Shown here: positions 24,068 through 37,200 of the stretch, in pieces | How positions within the stretch are numbered: position 1 is the first letter of the stretch | Layout: every line of letters begins with the position of its first letter | Assembly: GCF_034190915.1 (NCBI RefSeq) | Contig: NW_026947502.1 | Location: 38,098,785 to 38,162,784 of the forward strand | Direction of reading: 5' to 3' | Length of the DNA: 64,000 bases | Source: Cavia porcellus | Taxonomy: Eukaryota; Chordata; Mammalia; Rodentia; Caviidae | Program-made: the position numbers and the translations under genes | Notes under the pieces: model-generated | What the model saw: the letters and a program-made list of their open reading frames with translations, nothing else | The model's database searches: none | What the model was told of the DNA's origin: nothing

Positions 24068-26245
24068 ACTTTTAATAAAGAGCCTTTTCTCTGCTTTTTT
24101 TCTTTTTTATCCTTTTTCTTTTTTTTTTTTTTTCTTTTTTACAACATACATTAAGTTGTCAATCAAATGTTAGGGGATGTGGAGACGGCAGGAAAATTGG
24201 TGACATCACAGTATTTTTACAACTTTACAACAAATATAAATCTGAGTTGGTTGCATCTACAGTGTCTAGCAAGGGGGAAAGCAAAGGCACACTTGGGTTC
24301 GTGGACCTTCCCCCACACACCGTGGGGAAAAGACAGGGATAAAACACTTCGATGCCGAAGACCAGCTCCATACACGTGGGCACTGGTGGACACTACTAGG
24401 GGCGGACTGTGGGATGCAGGAAGTGGGACGCACATTTGGACACAGGTCTCCTTAACACAGCTGGGCAGTGATGTCCACTGATGCAGGCACAGGACTGCCC
24501 CTGAGTGGGCACTGCACCATCAGGACTCCCGGGAGCACAGAGGAGAAGGTGGCAGGGTGACAAAGGTCCACCCCTTCCTCACTTCTGCATTTGTGAAGAA
24601 GTGGCGAGGGGGAAAACAACATTTCAGTTTCTAGAAAAGAACTGATGGTATCAATGTCTAGAGCTTCTGGGATGTGAATACTGACTCCACTGAAAAACAA
24701 AACGAAACCTAACAACAGTCTACCCCAGTAAGACCACAAGGGGCTCTCGGGGCCACGGCTGCATCCCCATCCTGAGACGCGTGCTCAAAGCTCCAGGTGA
24801 ATGCGCTAAACATGAAAACTGTCCTTGTCGGTCTTTTTCTGAAGTTCTTTTTTTTTTTTTTTAATTTTTATTTTTAAAGACAAAACTAAACCCAGAAGAT
24901 CACACTGGAAATAAAGAGGCAAAGCAACCACCAAATATATTGTTTAACTTTTTAAAAAAAAAAAAAAAGAAAGAAAAAAACCCACTAACAACCAACAACA
25001 ATACTCACAGTTTACAGTACGCTGACCTTTCTTTTGTTGGTGATAAAGTAAATCAAAGTCCCTTCCATGTGCTCCAACAAAGGAAAGCCAAGGGGAGAGT
25101 ACTACAGGCCATTCTCTCCTAACCCTTTACAAACAATAATAAAAGGATAAAGAAATTTTAAAAAGTTAAGAAAAAAACCCCCTTTTGCCCCAGTCAATGT
25201 TTTTGCCACACCGTGGTGGTCAGCTTTGCACTCTGAGTTATCATTAGTCACAGCAGGGACCAGCCCGCCCGTGTCTACCTCCACATTGTCTTTTGGCATG
25301 CACTGCACGAGTGTGCCGAGCCCACGCTCAGCTTCAGAGATGGCTCCCAGGTGCCAGCCACACACGGTGTGTTTTGCAGCCAGTGGACACAGCAGAAAGG
25401 ATTGGGGCTTTAGTCCCTTTTCTGCTTGCTAATGAGGATGTCACCACACTGAGATGACTGAGAATGTTAGGGACAAAGAAAGCTCTGGAGGAAGGGGGTC
25501 ACCACCCACCACACTGGGGTGCGGCTTGGAGGCACAGCCAAAGGGTGGTCAGGTTGGCACAGCTAGAAGGCAGTGTGAAATGGAGGATGTGGTTCCACCT
25601 GACATTCCCAGGCTGCTGCGTTCCAAGCATCACCACTGCATTCTTCTATCTGCTTGACTCTAATCTTCCAGAGGGCTGGAGTGAGAGTATGGAGGAGGGA
25701 GGATTCAATAAATATCTGCATTTATTTCAGAAGAAAGGAAAAGCTGATCATAGCAACAGTTCACAAGTGTACACAACTCAGGGTGTAAGGCACAAATTTA
25801 CATGTGGAAAACAGGCTATTCACAGATGTAACCCACGAAAAACCTGTGTGATCAAACCATGAATTTATGCAAGGTAGCAGCCAGCATATTAATGACTTAA
25901 CACCGTTGGTGGATTTATTTTGCGGTCTTACATGCAGGGTGAAATGAGATGGCGGATTGCAAGCTGGTGCCTGCACAAAAGGTAGCAACCAGTGAAAAAG
26001 CCACGCTGGCCCCAATGGATGTGCCGTTCTGGACGTTTCCGTCCTGGTTGCTCTAGTAGATGGCATCTGGAAGGACTTTCAAACTTAATTAATGTTTTGC
26101 ATTTTACAGGCCGGAGACCTGATCCACAAATTAACTGGTAGCTTTAAATAAATATTCCCCTCCTAACTCTTCGCTTCAGCTACAGACCAGACAATCCAAC
26201 CAAACAAAGCTCAGAATTCCAGCTTTGACTTATTTACTCAGTGAA

Positions 26246-26251
26246 TTTATT
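26246..26251 (-). terminator. Candidate proximal polyadenylation signal in SEMA6A 3' UTR
   Basis: A minus-strand AATAAA lies about 850 bases after the stop codon, in an A/T-rich setting. Use of this site would remove most of the 3' UTR but keep the TG/CG tract. Two more canonical hexamers occur at 25914-25919 and 25721-25726. Which of them is used cannot be told from sequence alone. Confidence 0.3.
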
Positions 26252-26713
26252 GTAAAAATAAAGAAACTCAATTATTCCAGTTAATGGATTTCACGTTAAA
26301 TAGTTTTAACTTTCAAGGGGCTTCAAAAGAGCTGTCCATAGGAGGATATATGGAAGAGTCCTTTCCTTAAAGAAAAACAAGTGAACAATAAATAAAGAGT
26401 TACTTGCGTTAACGGTCACGTTATTTCATTAAAAGAGGAGGAGCAGAAATCTATGACATAAGTTGCCCGACATGGCAATGATCTGCTGTTAACAGGAAGC
26501 TGTAACACTGGTGGGCATTTCACAGTATCTGTGCGTAGTAAACTTCTGCCATTGTTAAAGTCTGAGTTAGAATTATCAATGAATTCTTTTTTTGTCTTTT
26601 AAATTTTCATGACTTTAAAAAAAAAAATGTGTCCTGTGTTTTGCAGTTTGGGAGGCTAGCCCAGTCGGGCAGCACTTCGTGCAGTCATGGACAGAATGCT
26701 GTGGTTGCTGTTC

Positions 26714-26716
<3 letters not shown>

Positions 26717-26768
<52 letters not shown>

Positions 26769-26776
26769 CGCGTGCA
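26717..26776. repeat. (TG)22(CG)6 microsatellite inside SEMA6A 3' UTR
   Basis: Plus strand: 22 uninterrupted TG units followed by 6 CG units and TGCA. In the SEMA6A transcript this reads as a GC run followed by an AC run. Alternating purine-pyrimidine tracts of this kind are the classic Z-DNA-forming sequence. In RNA, a CA repeat can bind hnRNP L. Confidence 0.95.
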
Positions 26777-27094
26777 CGGGAAGTGGAGTGGGTATGTGCT
26801 TTTGGCTCATGTTTGTGATGATAACCGAAGTCTCTCGTGGGTCCGACCTGCTGTAGGGTGTGGGGGTGAGTGAAGAAAGAGAATGGAGGCGAGTCCCCCT
26901 GTTGCAGACCTTCACCAAACTGCGTGGCCCGATTTGGGGAGTACCCCGGTGTCCCAGAGAGGAGGATGCATGTCCTCAGCGCTGTCCTAGGCCATCTGGA
27001 TCTGATGTGTGCTCCAGGCGGGTGAGAACCTCGCTGAGCTGAGCGGATGACTCGCCTTGCCTGCTGGTTCGACTCCTGACCCCTCCCCCTGGCA

Positions 27095-28293
27095 TTATGT
27101 ACATGCGTCATTGGGCTTCATGGATGTGGAAAGGGGAGCAAAGGAAGGTTTAGGGGGTACGTCCGGCTTTAGCGAGGGTGTGCGCTTCAGCCCCGACCTT
27201 GTCAGTGAGTTGTAGGCGTTGAGGCTGGGCTGCCTGGAGACAGTCACAGCCTGGCTGGAGGGCTGAGGGCTGTGCACCTGGATAGAATCCACCCTCTGTG
27301 GGGCGGGGGGCGGGTTGTCTCCCCTGCCAAAGCTCTGGTTCCGGGACAGGTGGGAGGAATTGGAGGAGTTAGTATTGTTTCTTTTGAGAGTGGTGGCCTG
27401 GTGGCTTCTCGTGAGCGAGTTCGTGGGGTAGCTCCTCTTATAGTCAAGCCCATAGGAAGAGGAGTGATGCATTTCCAGACGCTTGCTCAGGCCATTCTGA
27501 GACAGGGAGGCTCCAGGAGGGCCCAGGGAGGCCTCGCGTTGGGGAACTTTGGGGGGCAAGCTGTCCAGGTTCTCCACGAGATTCACCCCGTGATTGGGAC
27601 TCTTGCTGCTGAGATGCTCCTTGATGGTCTTATATTCTAGGGTGGCGGCCTGGTCCTCCAGTGCCATTTGGGCCACCTCACTTATTTTGGGCTGCTCCAC
27701 GTACTCATGCTGGTAGCCCTGCTGTGTGATGGGCAAGACCACCACGCTGGGGATGTGGCTAGGGGAGGCCCGGAGGGGCAGGTCTGTGGGGATCACAGGG
27801 GAACCCATGGGGGGCATGTCCTTCGTGCAGGCATTGATGAGGTTCTGGTTTCTTTCCCACTCGCGGCTGCCGCGCCTGGGCTTCCGCTTCTGCTGCAGGG
27901 TCGGGGTGGACTCCGGCGTGGGCAAGGCCGTCAGGTCCATGTGGTGCTGGTCAGCCTTAATGAGCATCTTGGCCGTGTTGCTGGGAGTGGCGAGCTTGCC
28001 GTTGTGCATGAGGGGTGTGAGGATGGCCTCCGGCTTTGGGTCTTTGGACTGAGTGTCCCCAAAGAGGCCACTGAGCTTGGTGACGCTGCTCATGGATCCC
28101 CGGCGTGAGTGGGCGAGCTCTTTCTCCTTGCGCTGCACGACTGCCACGTCCTTGCGCCGGTGATCGCAGACGCAGTACACGATGATACCCGAGAAAACAG
28201 CCCCCATGACAAAAGCCAGAATCACCGCAATGGCCAACAGGGTGACAGGAACAAGCTGGTCATGTCCTTTGAGGTAACTTTCCCGAATCACTC
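27095..28293 (-). CDS. SEMA6A: SEMA6A terminal coding exon: TM helix and complete cytoplasmic tail
   Basis: This exon completes the split glycine codon (GA), then encodes 398 residues and a TAA stop at 27095-27097. The acceptor is TCTGTTGCAG, ending at 28294. Residues about 12-40 of the exon form one hydrophobic helix ([18 protein letters not shown]...) followed by a CVCDHRRKD basic stop-transfer. The tail of about 355 residues has proline-rich motifs ([24 protein letters not shown]) and many serines, and ends [11 protein letters not shown]. The SEMA6A tail is reported to bind the Ena/VASP-like protein EVL through a zyxin-like region. The true coding frame starts inside a GTG valine codon, not at a methionine. 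The exon is markedly richer in GC and CpG than its surroundings. Open frames on the plus strand across it are antisense shadows. Confidence 0.98.
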
Positions 28294-31200
28294 CTGCAAC
28301 AGATATTGCATAAGGTGTTCAGAAATGAGAGTGCACTGTGAGGCTTACTGTTGCTTGGCATTTACCCTGGGCATTGGTAAGAATAGTGAGTGACCGTGGC
28401 ACCTCTTCAGGGTGCAGCTTGCCAAACATTTAACTAATCAACCCTCCCCTCTTGGTCTTGCCTATGCAAACTGAATTCCTTTGTTGCCTATTTGTGTTTA
28501 TCACACTCTCCAAGTACAGGGTTTTTCTAGCTAGCTACACTCCATGGAACACGGCAGGTTTTAGTTGACAAAATCTGTCTCTTTTCTGTCTCCCCTTATA
28601 CATTAGAGCAACTGAGGTAGTTTGTATCTGGAGGAAGATACAATGGTATGCATGTTAAATGGACAAATCACACAGCAATCCAGGCTTGCAGCTGGGCTCC
28701 TTTCTGATGACTTCTTGTAGCACCAAGTCTCTGTCTGGAGAAAAGTGCTTTTCAAAGAACTAGGGAATAGAAGGTATATGTCATTTGTAGCAAAACAAAA
28801 GAGATAAAGCACACAGATTGCATCCCCAAATTTCAGGTTGTATATATGCTGAATATTTGAATGGAATATTACGATTGAGATAACAGGGAAAAAAGACCAT
28901 TTGGGCTTCACCAGTTAGTGGATTTAAAAAATGCCAAGCCCCATTATAATGCTTACAGTTTCCTTGCACTCTGAGGTTCTTCAGGAGAGTTGATCCTTTC
29001 AGTTTAATATAAACTACGTGGTTACACCCATCTACAGTCTTATACTATATTAACCAAGATGGTGCACTTCTGAAAAAAGCTGCTCTCCTGTTCCTGCCTA
29101 GTCTGCCACCAGGCTGAGCAATGCTAATCAAATGCAAACACTGAAGATTTTATTTTTAATACCAAGTGAGAATATGGATCACAATTGTCAGATGCTAAGT
29201 GCTTGATGCAGTAGCTAAAAAAAAAGTCTCAAAAAACCCAATTCCTGCCTCTGGAGACTGAAAGAACATGAATACGTTAGAAGCACTGCATGGGCTGAGG
29301 AAATGTAAATATTGTTCCTATTATGGAAATGATAGCAAGACAGAAAATGTACCTTCTTCAGTCTCAGGAGACACATCTGTCATCTACTAAATCAACTCTG
29401 TCTGGAACATGTTTAATGCATTATACTGGCAGGTATCAGTGGCATGGAATCAGAATGAAATGAAATTAAAAAAAAAAAAGAAAAAAAATTCTCTATGCAA
29501 TCCCAAATTCACAACATGCAACCCTTAAGCTTCTGCTGGAAAAAAAGGAAAAAAAAAAAAAAAAGGTTTTTCTTTAATGTCACAGCTGAGACCTTGAAGA
29601 AATGCAGCTTTATTGTGGGGGGTTCTTGCTAAAATATTTTGATTACTGGAGAGATGGTTTTAAAACCCAGAAACGTTGGCCTGAAGATTGAATTCTTTTC
29701 TCTAAAGGATTCTTCTCGCAATTGTGACAATAAGTTTGGTTGCTGTAGAAATGATTTTCCTGTGACAAAGGACTGTGACTTCAGGTGGCATAAATAGAAG
29801 CAGCAAAGTCTCTTGAGAAGAAACATTCTGTGATTAAACAAATACCCTTGGTGATGAAAGGCAGTCACCCTAAGGAAAGTGTTTAAGGTGGTAAGATGCT
29901 GAATAATTCCCAAACATGACACTTTCCCAATATTTCCGTATTTATCTTCATCATCTTTTAAGAGGCAGAAAGCAAGAAGCAAAAATCCACTAACTCACAC
30001 CTTTTGTGTGTACCACTCTCTACACAGTGGGATATCTTGCAATCAAATATGTTTTAAAAACATATTTGTCAGCCAAGAAAATGTGCTAAAGAAAAAAATT
30101 CTTCCTAAAATTTGCATTTCCTTTTTGTTATGCGAATAGCAATTCATTTTCCTTCAGTTTTGATTGTATGTGGGTTCTATTGAACCTCTTTTTTTACCAC
30201 CTACACATGAATGCGCCTGGAAATAAAACGGATTTTATTTCTCTTATTGAGTTGGTGATCTCAGTGGGCTCAATACTGGTAGGTAGGCAACCAGGGAGGG
30301 AATATGTACAACTTTTCATGGCAATGAATATTTCACAGCACACTTTCAGACAATTATTTCCAAGCATATCTTCCTCAAATATGTTTAGGTATTATAGGGC
30401 ACTATCTACACCTGACTTTGATACTCTACAATTCAAATTGCCATTTTAGATTTCACGCTGACTCCCTATCTAAATCCCACCTGACTTGTCTTCCAAAATC
30501 AAGTAATTTTTTTCATGTTGGGCAATCAACCAGTCTATTGTGCAATATATCCAGGAATTCCATGTGAGTAAACAGCGGCAAGAATGGTCAAAGGAAATTA
30601 ATGATCATGGTTCTTGAGACGTGCAAAACCGAACAATATCTATCTCACGATTAGGTGATTCGAAGCGGACGTATGTGGTTTGGCCACACCTCCACCTAAA
30701 TGAAGGTGTCCACCCATCTGTGATCACCAATCTTCTACATAGACTGCCCCTAAAGAGCCTTGTAGGAAGATGGCCTTGTAGGATGAGATGGTCCCCCATC
30801 TTCTGTCACTTAGCTTACAGCAAGAAATTTCTGTTTGTGCGGCGGCCTCGCCTCTTAACCTCGGCTCCTGGCAGGCAGCTGAGCACACCAAGCCTTTCAT
30901 GACACAACGAGGCTAGAGCTATGCATTTGTTTCACTGGAAAACAGCTAAGTTTTCAGATGAACCCACTGCTTTCTAACCTTTCAGCTCCCACACACCGTT
31001 CTTCTTTCATGCCTGAAGTTCTTTAGCTACCTTAGACTCCTGGAAACCTCTCGCCCTTTCACTGGGAAAATATTCTAGTGGATGACATTGGAGTTCAGGT
31101 TTTTAGTTGTTAACAAGTCAGGGAGAATCGGACCTTTCAGGAAGATGGTGTCTCAGATAGTTTTTTCTAGCTCATTTTGTTATGTAAATATTGCCCTTAA

Positions 31201-34200
31201 AAACCAGCTCTGTATCTCTTCATCTTATAGACTCACAGGCAGGGGACTTCTTCGTTTGCTTGTGAGAATTCAGAATAACCTCTGTGTCCCCCAACTTGGA
31301 AAGAGACCAGAGATTAAATTGAAAATGCAGTGAAAAAGGCAAACCTTATTCTTAGAACCACTTTCCAAATGTGAAACTCTCTGCTCACATCATGTAAAAA
31401 GAGAAAAGGATCAAATTGCCTCTGGCCTGGCCATGGTGAAGGATGGAACACAGCAGGCTTACTTAAGAGCCTCAGGAAAAATGCCCAAAGCCACCACTGG
31501 GAGACCTGAGAACCTTGGGTCCCAAGCTCCTATTTCAAACTGCGTGACTTTTTGGCCAGGGACAACTTTGGGCCTCAGTTTTAATCTGTAATATGGGGGT
31601 AATACAATCTTTCTGCCTTACTGGGTGTTAGAAGAATCAAATGAAATAAATAGGAAAGCAATTAAATGTTGGAGTTTGCTGGTCAACTTTAGTGGTCAAA
31701 AGAAGTCATCAAGGTAAGTGTTGGCTGCTAGGGGACAGTCACAGTTGCTCTAGCTGTTTCTATCAGCTAGTGATCTCACAGGGGTGAAAGTTTTTATCTG
31801 CCCACGTGTGGTCAGAGAGAAGAGATGCTGAGACAACATCAAAGAATACTTTTGTTTCAGGGTTGCCTACAGGTCTTAGATTGAAATACTGTAATTAAAA
31901 ATTATTGAATAAAACACAGTAATTATGATTCCACGTGGAGCAATAATCCTACAGACAGCTCCTTGAAAGTTGGACACAAGTATTTGTATTTATATTTCTA
32001 ACCATCCACACCACTGATTAACAGTGCAGCTAAATAAATGATGGTTGAATACATGGATTTTCAATATATTGTACAGACACTAAATGCACTTGTAAATGCT
32101 TAGAAGTGAGTGTAATCTTGTTTTTGCTGTCATAAAGGAATTATATCTCTAATCATGCCATAGAATTTTAATAGTACTATGCATTGGGCAAAAATAAATT
32201 ATGAAAGCACTCAGTATTTATTCAAAAATAAGAAACTACTTTAAAAATGAAACTAAATTAGCTCTAGGATAATTCCAAAAGATCAAAAGAAGGTAAGTGG
32301 TTACATGTAATAACGAGAGTGCTCTGGTAGAATTGAAAAATTTGAAACAAATGCATCTTTGCAAAAGGCAAAAGGCAATTGGCTAGGAGGTTTGGGTGGC
32401 CTTTGCCTCAGGCTCTACAAGAAGCCCTTGGTGAGTGGAAAGCTTCTGTGAGACACTTTGTTCTGTTGCTTAATGTCCCCCACTGCAGTGGGAACAGTCA
32501 GAGGAGGCTTCCCTGCCCTGGGGAGTTCAAATGCCTTCCTTTGCCACCCCTGGGCCTTCTGCTCTCACCAACTGAGTATGGGGCATTAGTAATGAAAACA
32601 GTATCTGAAAAATCCTTTGCATTGATTCATTAACCGCCAGCTATTTCTCACTAGTCATGAGGTGCTAAATGATTATTCTTTCTGCCTTCCTGTGCAGGAA
32701 GCAAGGCGTGCAATGGCTTAGGCATTTCTCTGAAATCATGCCTTAAATTGGCAGAAGTGAGAAAGGATAGAATATCCAATGCATTTTCTCCCCTAGGTGA
32801 GAATTTTCAGATGCTGTCAGGAGGCCTCAGGAAGGTAGTCTGAAGATCTTCAGAGGCCAAAGCAGAGAAAATATTATGCACAACTCTGCCCTTGAAGCCC
32901 TGCAACACATAATTCAAAACAAAAACTATGAATTTTATGAGGAAGTCTGATACAGTTCCAAATTTTACTTTGATGAAATTACTAATGAATTCTGCAAGAT
33001 CAAACCCCAAATTCTTTATTTAAAACAGTGTGGCTTCAGGCAGCCCTGCATAGAGAACTGTACCTGCTTAGTTAGTGCATACTCAGAGGGCCAGCACCAG
33101 GTTCTGGACCAGTTAGTTTCCAAATGATGCTGTCTCCTAACACAAGGCTGTGATTCTCTCAGTGTCTTTGTTATTATTCTCCTGGTATGTCAAGCCTTTT
33201 GGTTCCAAGCATCTTTGGAGCTGCCCTTAGCAAACATTTACTGAGCACACTAAACCACTGTGCCAGATGCTGGCAGTAACAAAGGGGAGTGATGCCCAAA
33301 CCGTAAGAGAGCTGCCTGCTCACAGCTCCCTCCAAAGTGAGGAAGTGTGATGAAATATGTTGCATTTCTACCTCAGTGACTGGGGTAAAATTTCCCAGTA
33401 GAGTTTGAGCTAAGCCTTAAAGATGCATAGGATTTCAACAAGAGCAGACAAAGCAACGAAACCAACGGGCTGCTGGGGAGACCAGCAAAAGCAAGGGCAG
33501 TGAAGGACACAGAGAATGGTGCTTACTACCTTCTGGTCTCTTACACGTACAGGTTAGGAGCCATCCTGCTGAGCTCCTGCCTGCTTCCGGGGCCACCGGA
33601 ACTGCACATTAGCCCATATCCCTCCAGGCCTCAGCTTCCGAAGAAGCCTCTTTCAATTTCTCAGATCAGGTGAGCACTTCCTTCTACAAATATCCCCATA
33701 GCTCCTACCCGCTTGTCAGGTACCATCTTGAGATTCCTTCACCTGGGCTGCTCTGAGGGAGAAGGACTCACTACTGAATGCCCAGCAGAAAGAGGCTCAG
33801 GAAGTGTCTACTAAGCCAGGAACAGAACAACACATAAATGAATCAGTAACAGGGAGAGGAAAAATGTCAGCCAGAAACAGTATTAGGATGGTTACAAACA
33901 GTCTTAAGTGACTAAAACAAGATTTTTGGAAGATCTGTTAGTTTTGGAAGAAAAGTTCTCACCTAATTTACCTATAGTTTCAAGCACCTCCGTGCCTGAG
34001 AAAGCTGACTTTGAGCCTGCTGGGCTCCACATTGAAGAAATTATAAAAAATTACTGGCTCAAGAGGCAGTATCTTTGTTTCAGAAGCAGAGCTAGTGTGC
34101 TACTGTTTTTTACAATTAACACTCTCAATCTTCAAGTATACTTGCCCTCTGCTCCTTACGGAAGTGTCCAGAAGATGTTTTCTGTCCTATATGAAGCAAA

Positions 34201-37200
34201 ACAAACAGATGTATAAAATGCACCTACTGAGCCAAATACCAAGGCAGGGTGCTCTCACCCCTACCTGAATACCTCTCTAAACGCGTAGAGCCAGGAGCCA
34301 GCAACTTGAAACAGTTAAGCGCGCACATGAGCCTCTCAGCTCTGCTCACTGCCTGGCCGCTCCGGGCTGCCGAGATATGATGGATACGTCTGTCTCCACA
34401 GCGACATGATTAATAGGCATCTGTGTAAAGCGGACCCGATGACCACAAAGACAACAAAGCCTCTCTGTGTCTTTAGAGAAACATGCGAAGGCAAAAAAGG
34501 AGGATGGACACTTCCTCCACCACGGAGCTGGAGAAGGTTTATGTTGGGTCTGAGAGCTAAGAAAGATGGCAAAATACCAAGAAAAGCCCCAGAGTAGGAG
34601 ACCCTAAAAATAGACTCATGCAATTTCCTTGAAATCCTCATAACAACTCGGGTGAATGGGATCTAACAACCCAATTTTTCTTGCTTGAAAATCTTCTTGC
34701 AATAAAATGCCAGTCTCACAGCCCGGCAAGGCACTGTGAATGAATGAAGGAATCGCGAGCCAAGCCTCACCAGGCTGACCACACAGGGCCCACTGTAATC
34801 GCTACTGAAGAGGAGGAGAAAATAAACGGGGCAAAACCCCAAACTGGGGCCAATTTATTCTCGAAGCCACACCCTGGCCGATGGAGATGACCACACTGAG
34901 AGCGAAATGGGAGCTGGCTGCGGTTATCTCGGCAGGAAGCAGCCTTCTTGTCTTACTGCATAATGTGAACCAGATGGTAGGAATAAAGGGAACCGCCAGC
35001 AGCCAGGGAAATGGGCTCAAACTTTCCTTTTCCTTTGATTTTTAACTTTTCTACCCGCTGGCTGTTTAAAGATTAGGTACCAGGAGAGAACATGGACTTT
35101 AAGATTAAAGTTAGTGACTAATTATGTCGAAGTAGAGGCAGCTTCCTAGGTCTGGCAGTTTAAGATCCTCAATTCAGAAGTGACTGAAAAACACGCACAC
35201 TGAATAATGCTTACTGTGACTGTCTGCAGAGGAATCCACTTCCAGTTCTAGCACCTCTGAAAGGGACGCAGTTTTGGTTGGGATGCATCACACGGAGACA
35301 AGGGAGAATGAGCGTGAAACTCATGGCGTTTCATGTTTTTTAAAAAGAGCTTCCCTGTCTTTGGCTCGCTGACCCTCTGTGGCTGCACTGTTTTAGACCT
35401 GGTGTTGCCAGTGAGAATGTGGATCCAGAGCCTGGATTGGTGTCTTGATTAGAATTAGAATTAGAATTAGAACAGGACACATTTTATAATCCCTGCCCTG
35501 GAAGGTTGCTCTGTGTTTCCAGCTTCAAAAGCTTACTGTCCTTGTAAAGGTAATTCGTACTTTACATTAGCAACGATTTGCAAATTTTCCTAGCCATAGG
35601 GTTTTTTTTTTTTTTTTAAACTCTTTCCTAAATGAGATGGAAAACTCAACATCTGAATGATGTCTAAAGCCAGACAAAATATTGCTGTTTTCAATTTCCT
35701 GGTCCTATCTTCGTTTGCTCTCTCACAAAGCATTTAAAAAGCTACACAATGAGATAATAGATCTTCTCATAAAATTGTTAAACCCAAGTAACAGTTTGGA
35801 ATTCAGATAACTGTTTGGATTATTTGCAGTGCTTTTGCCATACAAAACAAACATAAAACAAATAGGATGCAACATGTGTTAACAGAACTGAAATTGCCAA
35901 CTTAAACTAGCCAGAATTACAATGCATGAGGTTCAGGTCAAAGATGAGGCTGGATGTTACTGCTGAGGAACACAAGCTTTGAGATTGTACAGTCCTTGAT
36001 TTGAACCTTGGCTGTGGGAACTTGGGCATGTCACTCGGTCTGTAACCCCAGCTGAACTGAGTATGCCAGGAGTGTTGGTGGAAGGATAAAACAGGCTAAA
36101 CAAATGAATGCATGGAAAGCAGATGGAACTGTGCAGGAAACATGTTGATACTTAATAACAAAAGGGCTGTATTTCTAGAATCTCTGATAAATTGCCCACC
36201 TGAAACAGTGTCTCAGATAGATTACTTTAAAGCAACTCTTTGTAGGGCTCTATTGTGTTAGTCAAGAATAGAAAGCTGAGGATATAAAAATATATAAAGC
36301 AAGATCCTGACTATTAAGCTTCCTAAGAGCCTGTCAGCAACATGGAAAGTGTCTTTAGTCAGTGCCACTCACCATTAGTTTTACAGGGAGGCTGTTAGAA
36401 ACAACAAATCCTTAAGTATTATCTAGACCGGCCTCAGAATCTTTGGCCTTTTAATAAGGCCTTCAGCAAAGTCTTATGTTCACCAAAGCTTGAGAAGCAC
36501 TGAATCAGTGACATCGATAATATTCTAGACAGTGCATCTAGGCTTTTAGCCCAGTTGTCCAACCTCGTACACCACTGAGGCAGTGGCAGCCCAGACTTCT
36601 AAAATGACTGATGAAATTTGTAACAAATAAATGCACCCAACTTCCTGCTGTCTGAAGAATGAGTCCTTAGTCCTTAATTTCCATACTTGGTGTCATGCTC
36701 TCACAAAGAAAAACTGTTTTACTTGAAACAACAATCAAACCTCACACTTGCTATTAGTAAGTGAAAAAAGCATCACATACGACTGAAAACTTAATCCAAT
36801 TTGCTAGCACCAAAGGTACTAGAAGGATGCCTGAGTCATTTTATTAAACCTGGCATGAAGAGGGAAATTTTGATGGTCCCCTCCTCTGCAGCAGTGGCCA
36901 CTACCTCATAGAACAGGTAGAATTCAGGTTATGTCCAAGAGTATGGGCCCAGGCATGATTGGCCCCCACAGGCAGAAGAAACAGTATCTCAGGGCACCAC
37001 CAATGGGCACAGTGCCCACTTTTGTGTAATGGCACCTCAAAAGAAGCTCCTTAAGCAGTATTGAGAGTAGATCAGAGAATGCAAAAATCTGTCCCCCTAC
37101 CCCTGTCTGATCAGATTAGAGAAAAGAAACCCAGGCAAGTTTTTTCTTTCAAATTCTAAACTAAAAGGAACTGTGTGAGCTCAGGTTTCATTCTCTGTGT

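Larger units (their letters stand above)
24045..27094 (-). other. SEMA6A: SEMA6A 3' UTR (end inferred)
   Basis: The sequence directly after the TAA stop has no splice donor leading to another coding exon and no other gene, so it is read as 3' UTR. Its far end is placed near 24045, just past an AATAAA on the minus strand (24062-24067), giving about 3.05 kb. That fits my recollection that SEMA6A transcripts carry a long 3' UTR, but I cannot confirm the exact end. Earlier minus-strand AATAAA hexamers at 26246-26251, 25914-25919 and 25721-25726 could support shorter forms. The UTR holds a 60-bp TG/CG tract at 26717-26776 and several A/T-rich blocks (24112-24140, 24847-24880, 24950-24976). Confidence 0.6.

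Noticed and set aside
26656..27111. 151-codon minus-strand frame downstream of the SEMA6A stop
   Set aside because: It covers the TG/CG microsatellite and the 3' UTR in another frame; the His-Thr repeat comes from the CA tract.
27668..28108. 146-codon plus-strand frame (and neighbours at 27272 and 27726) across the SEMA6A terminal exon
   Set aside because: Antisense shadow of a GC-rich coding exon. The minus-strand frame has clear homology and the plus frame has none.
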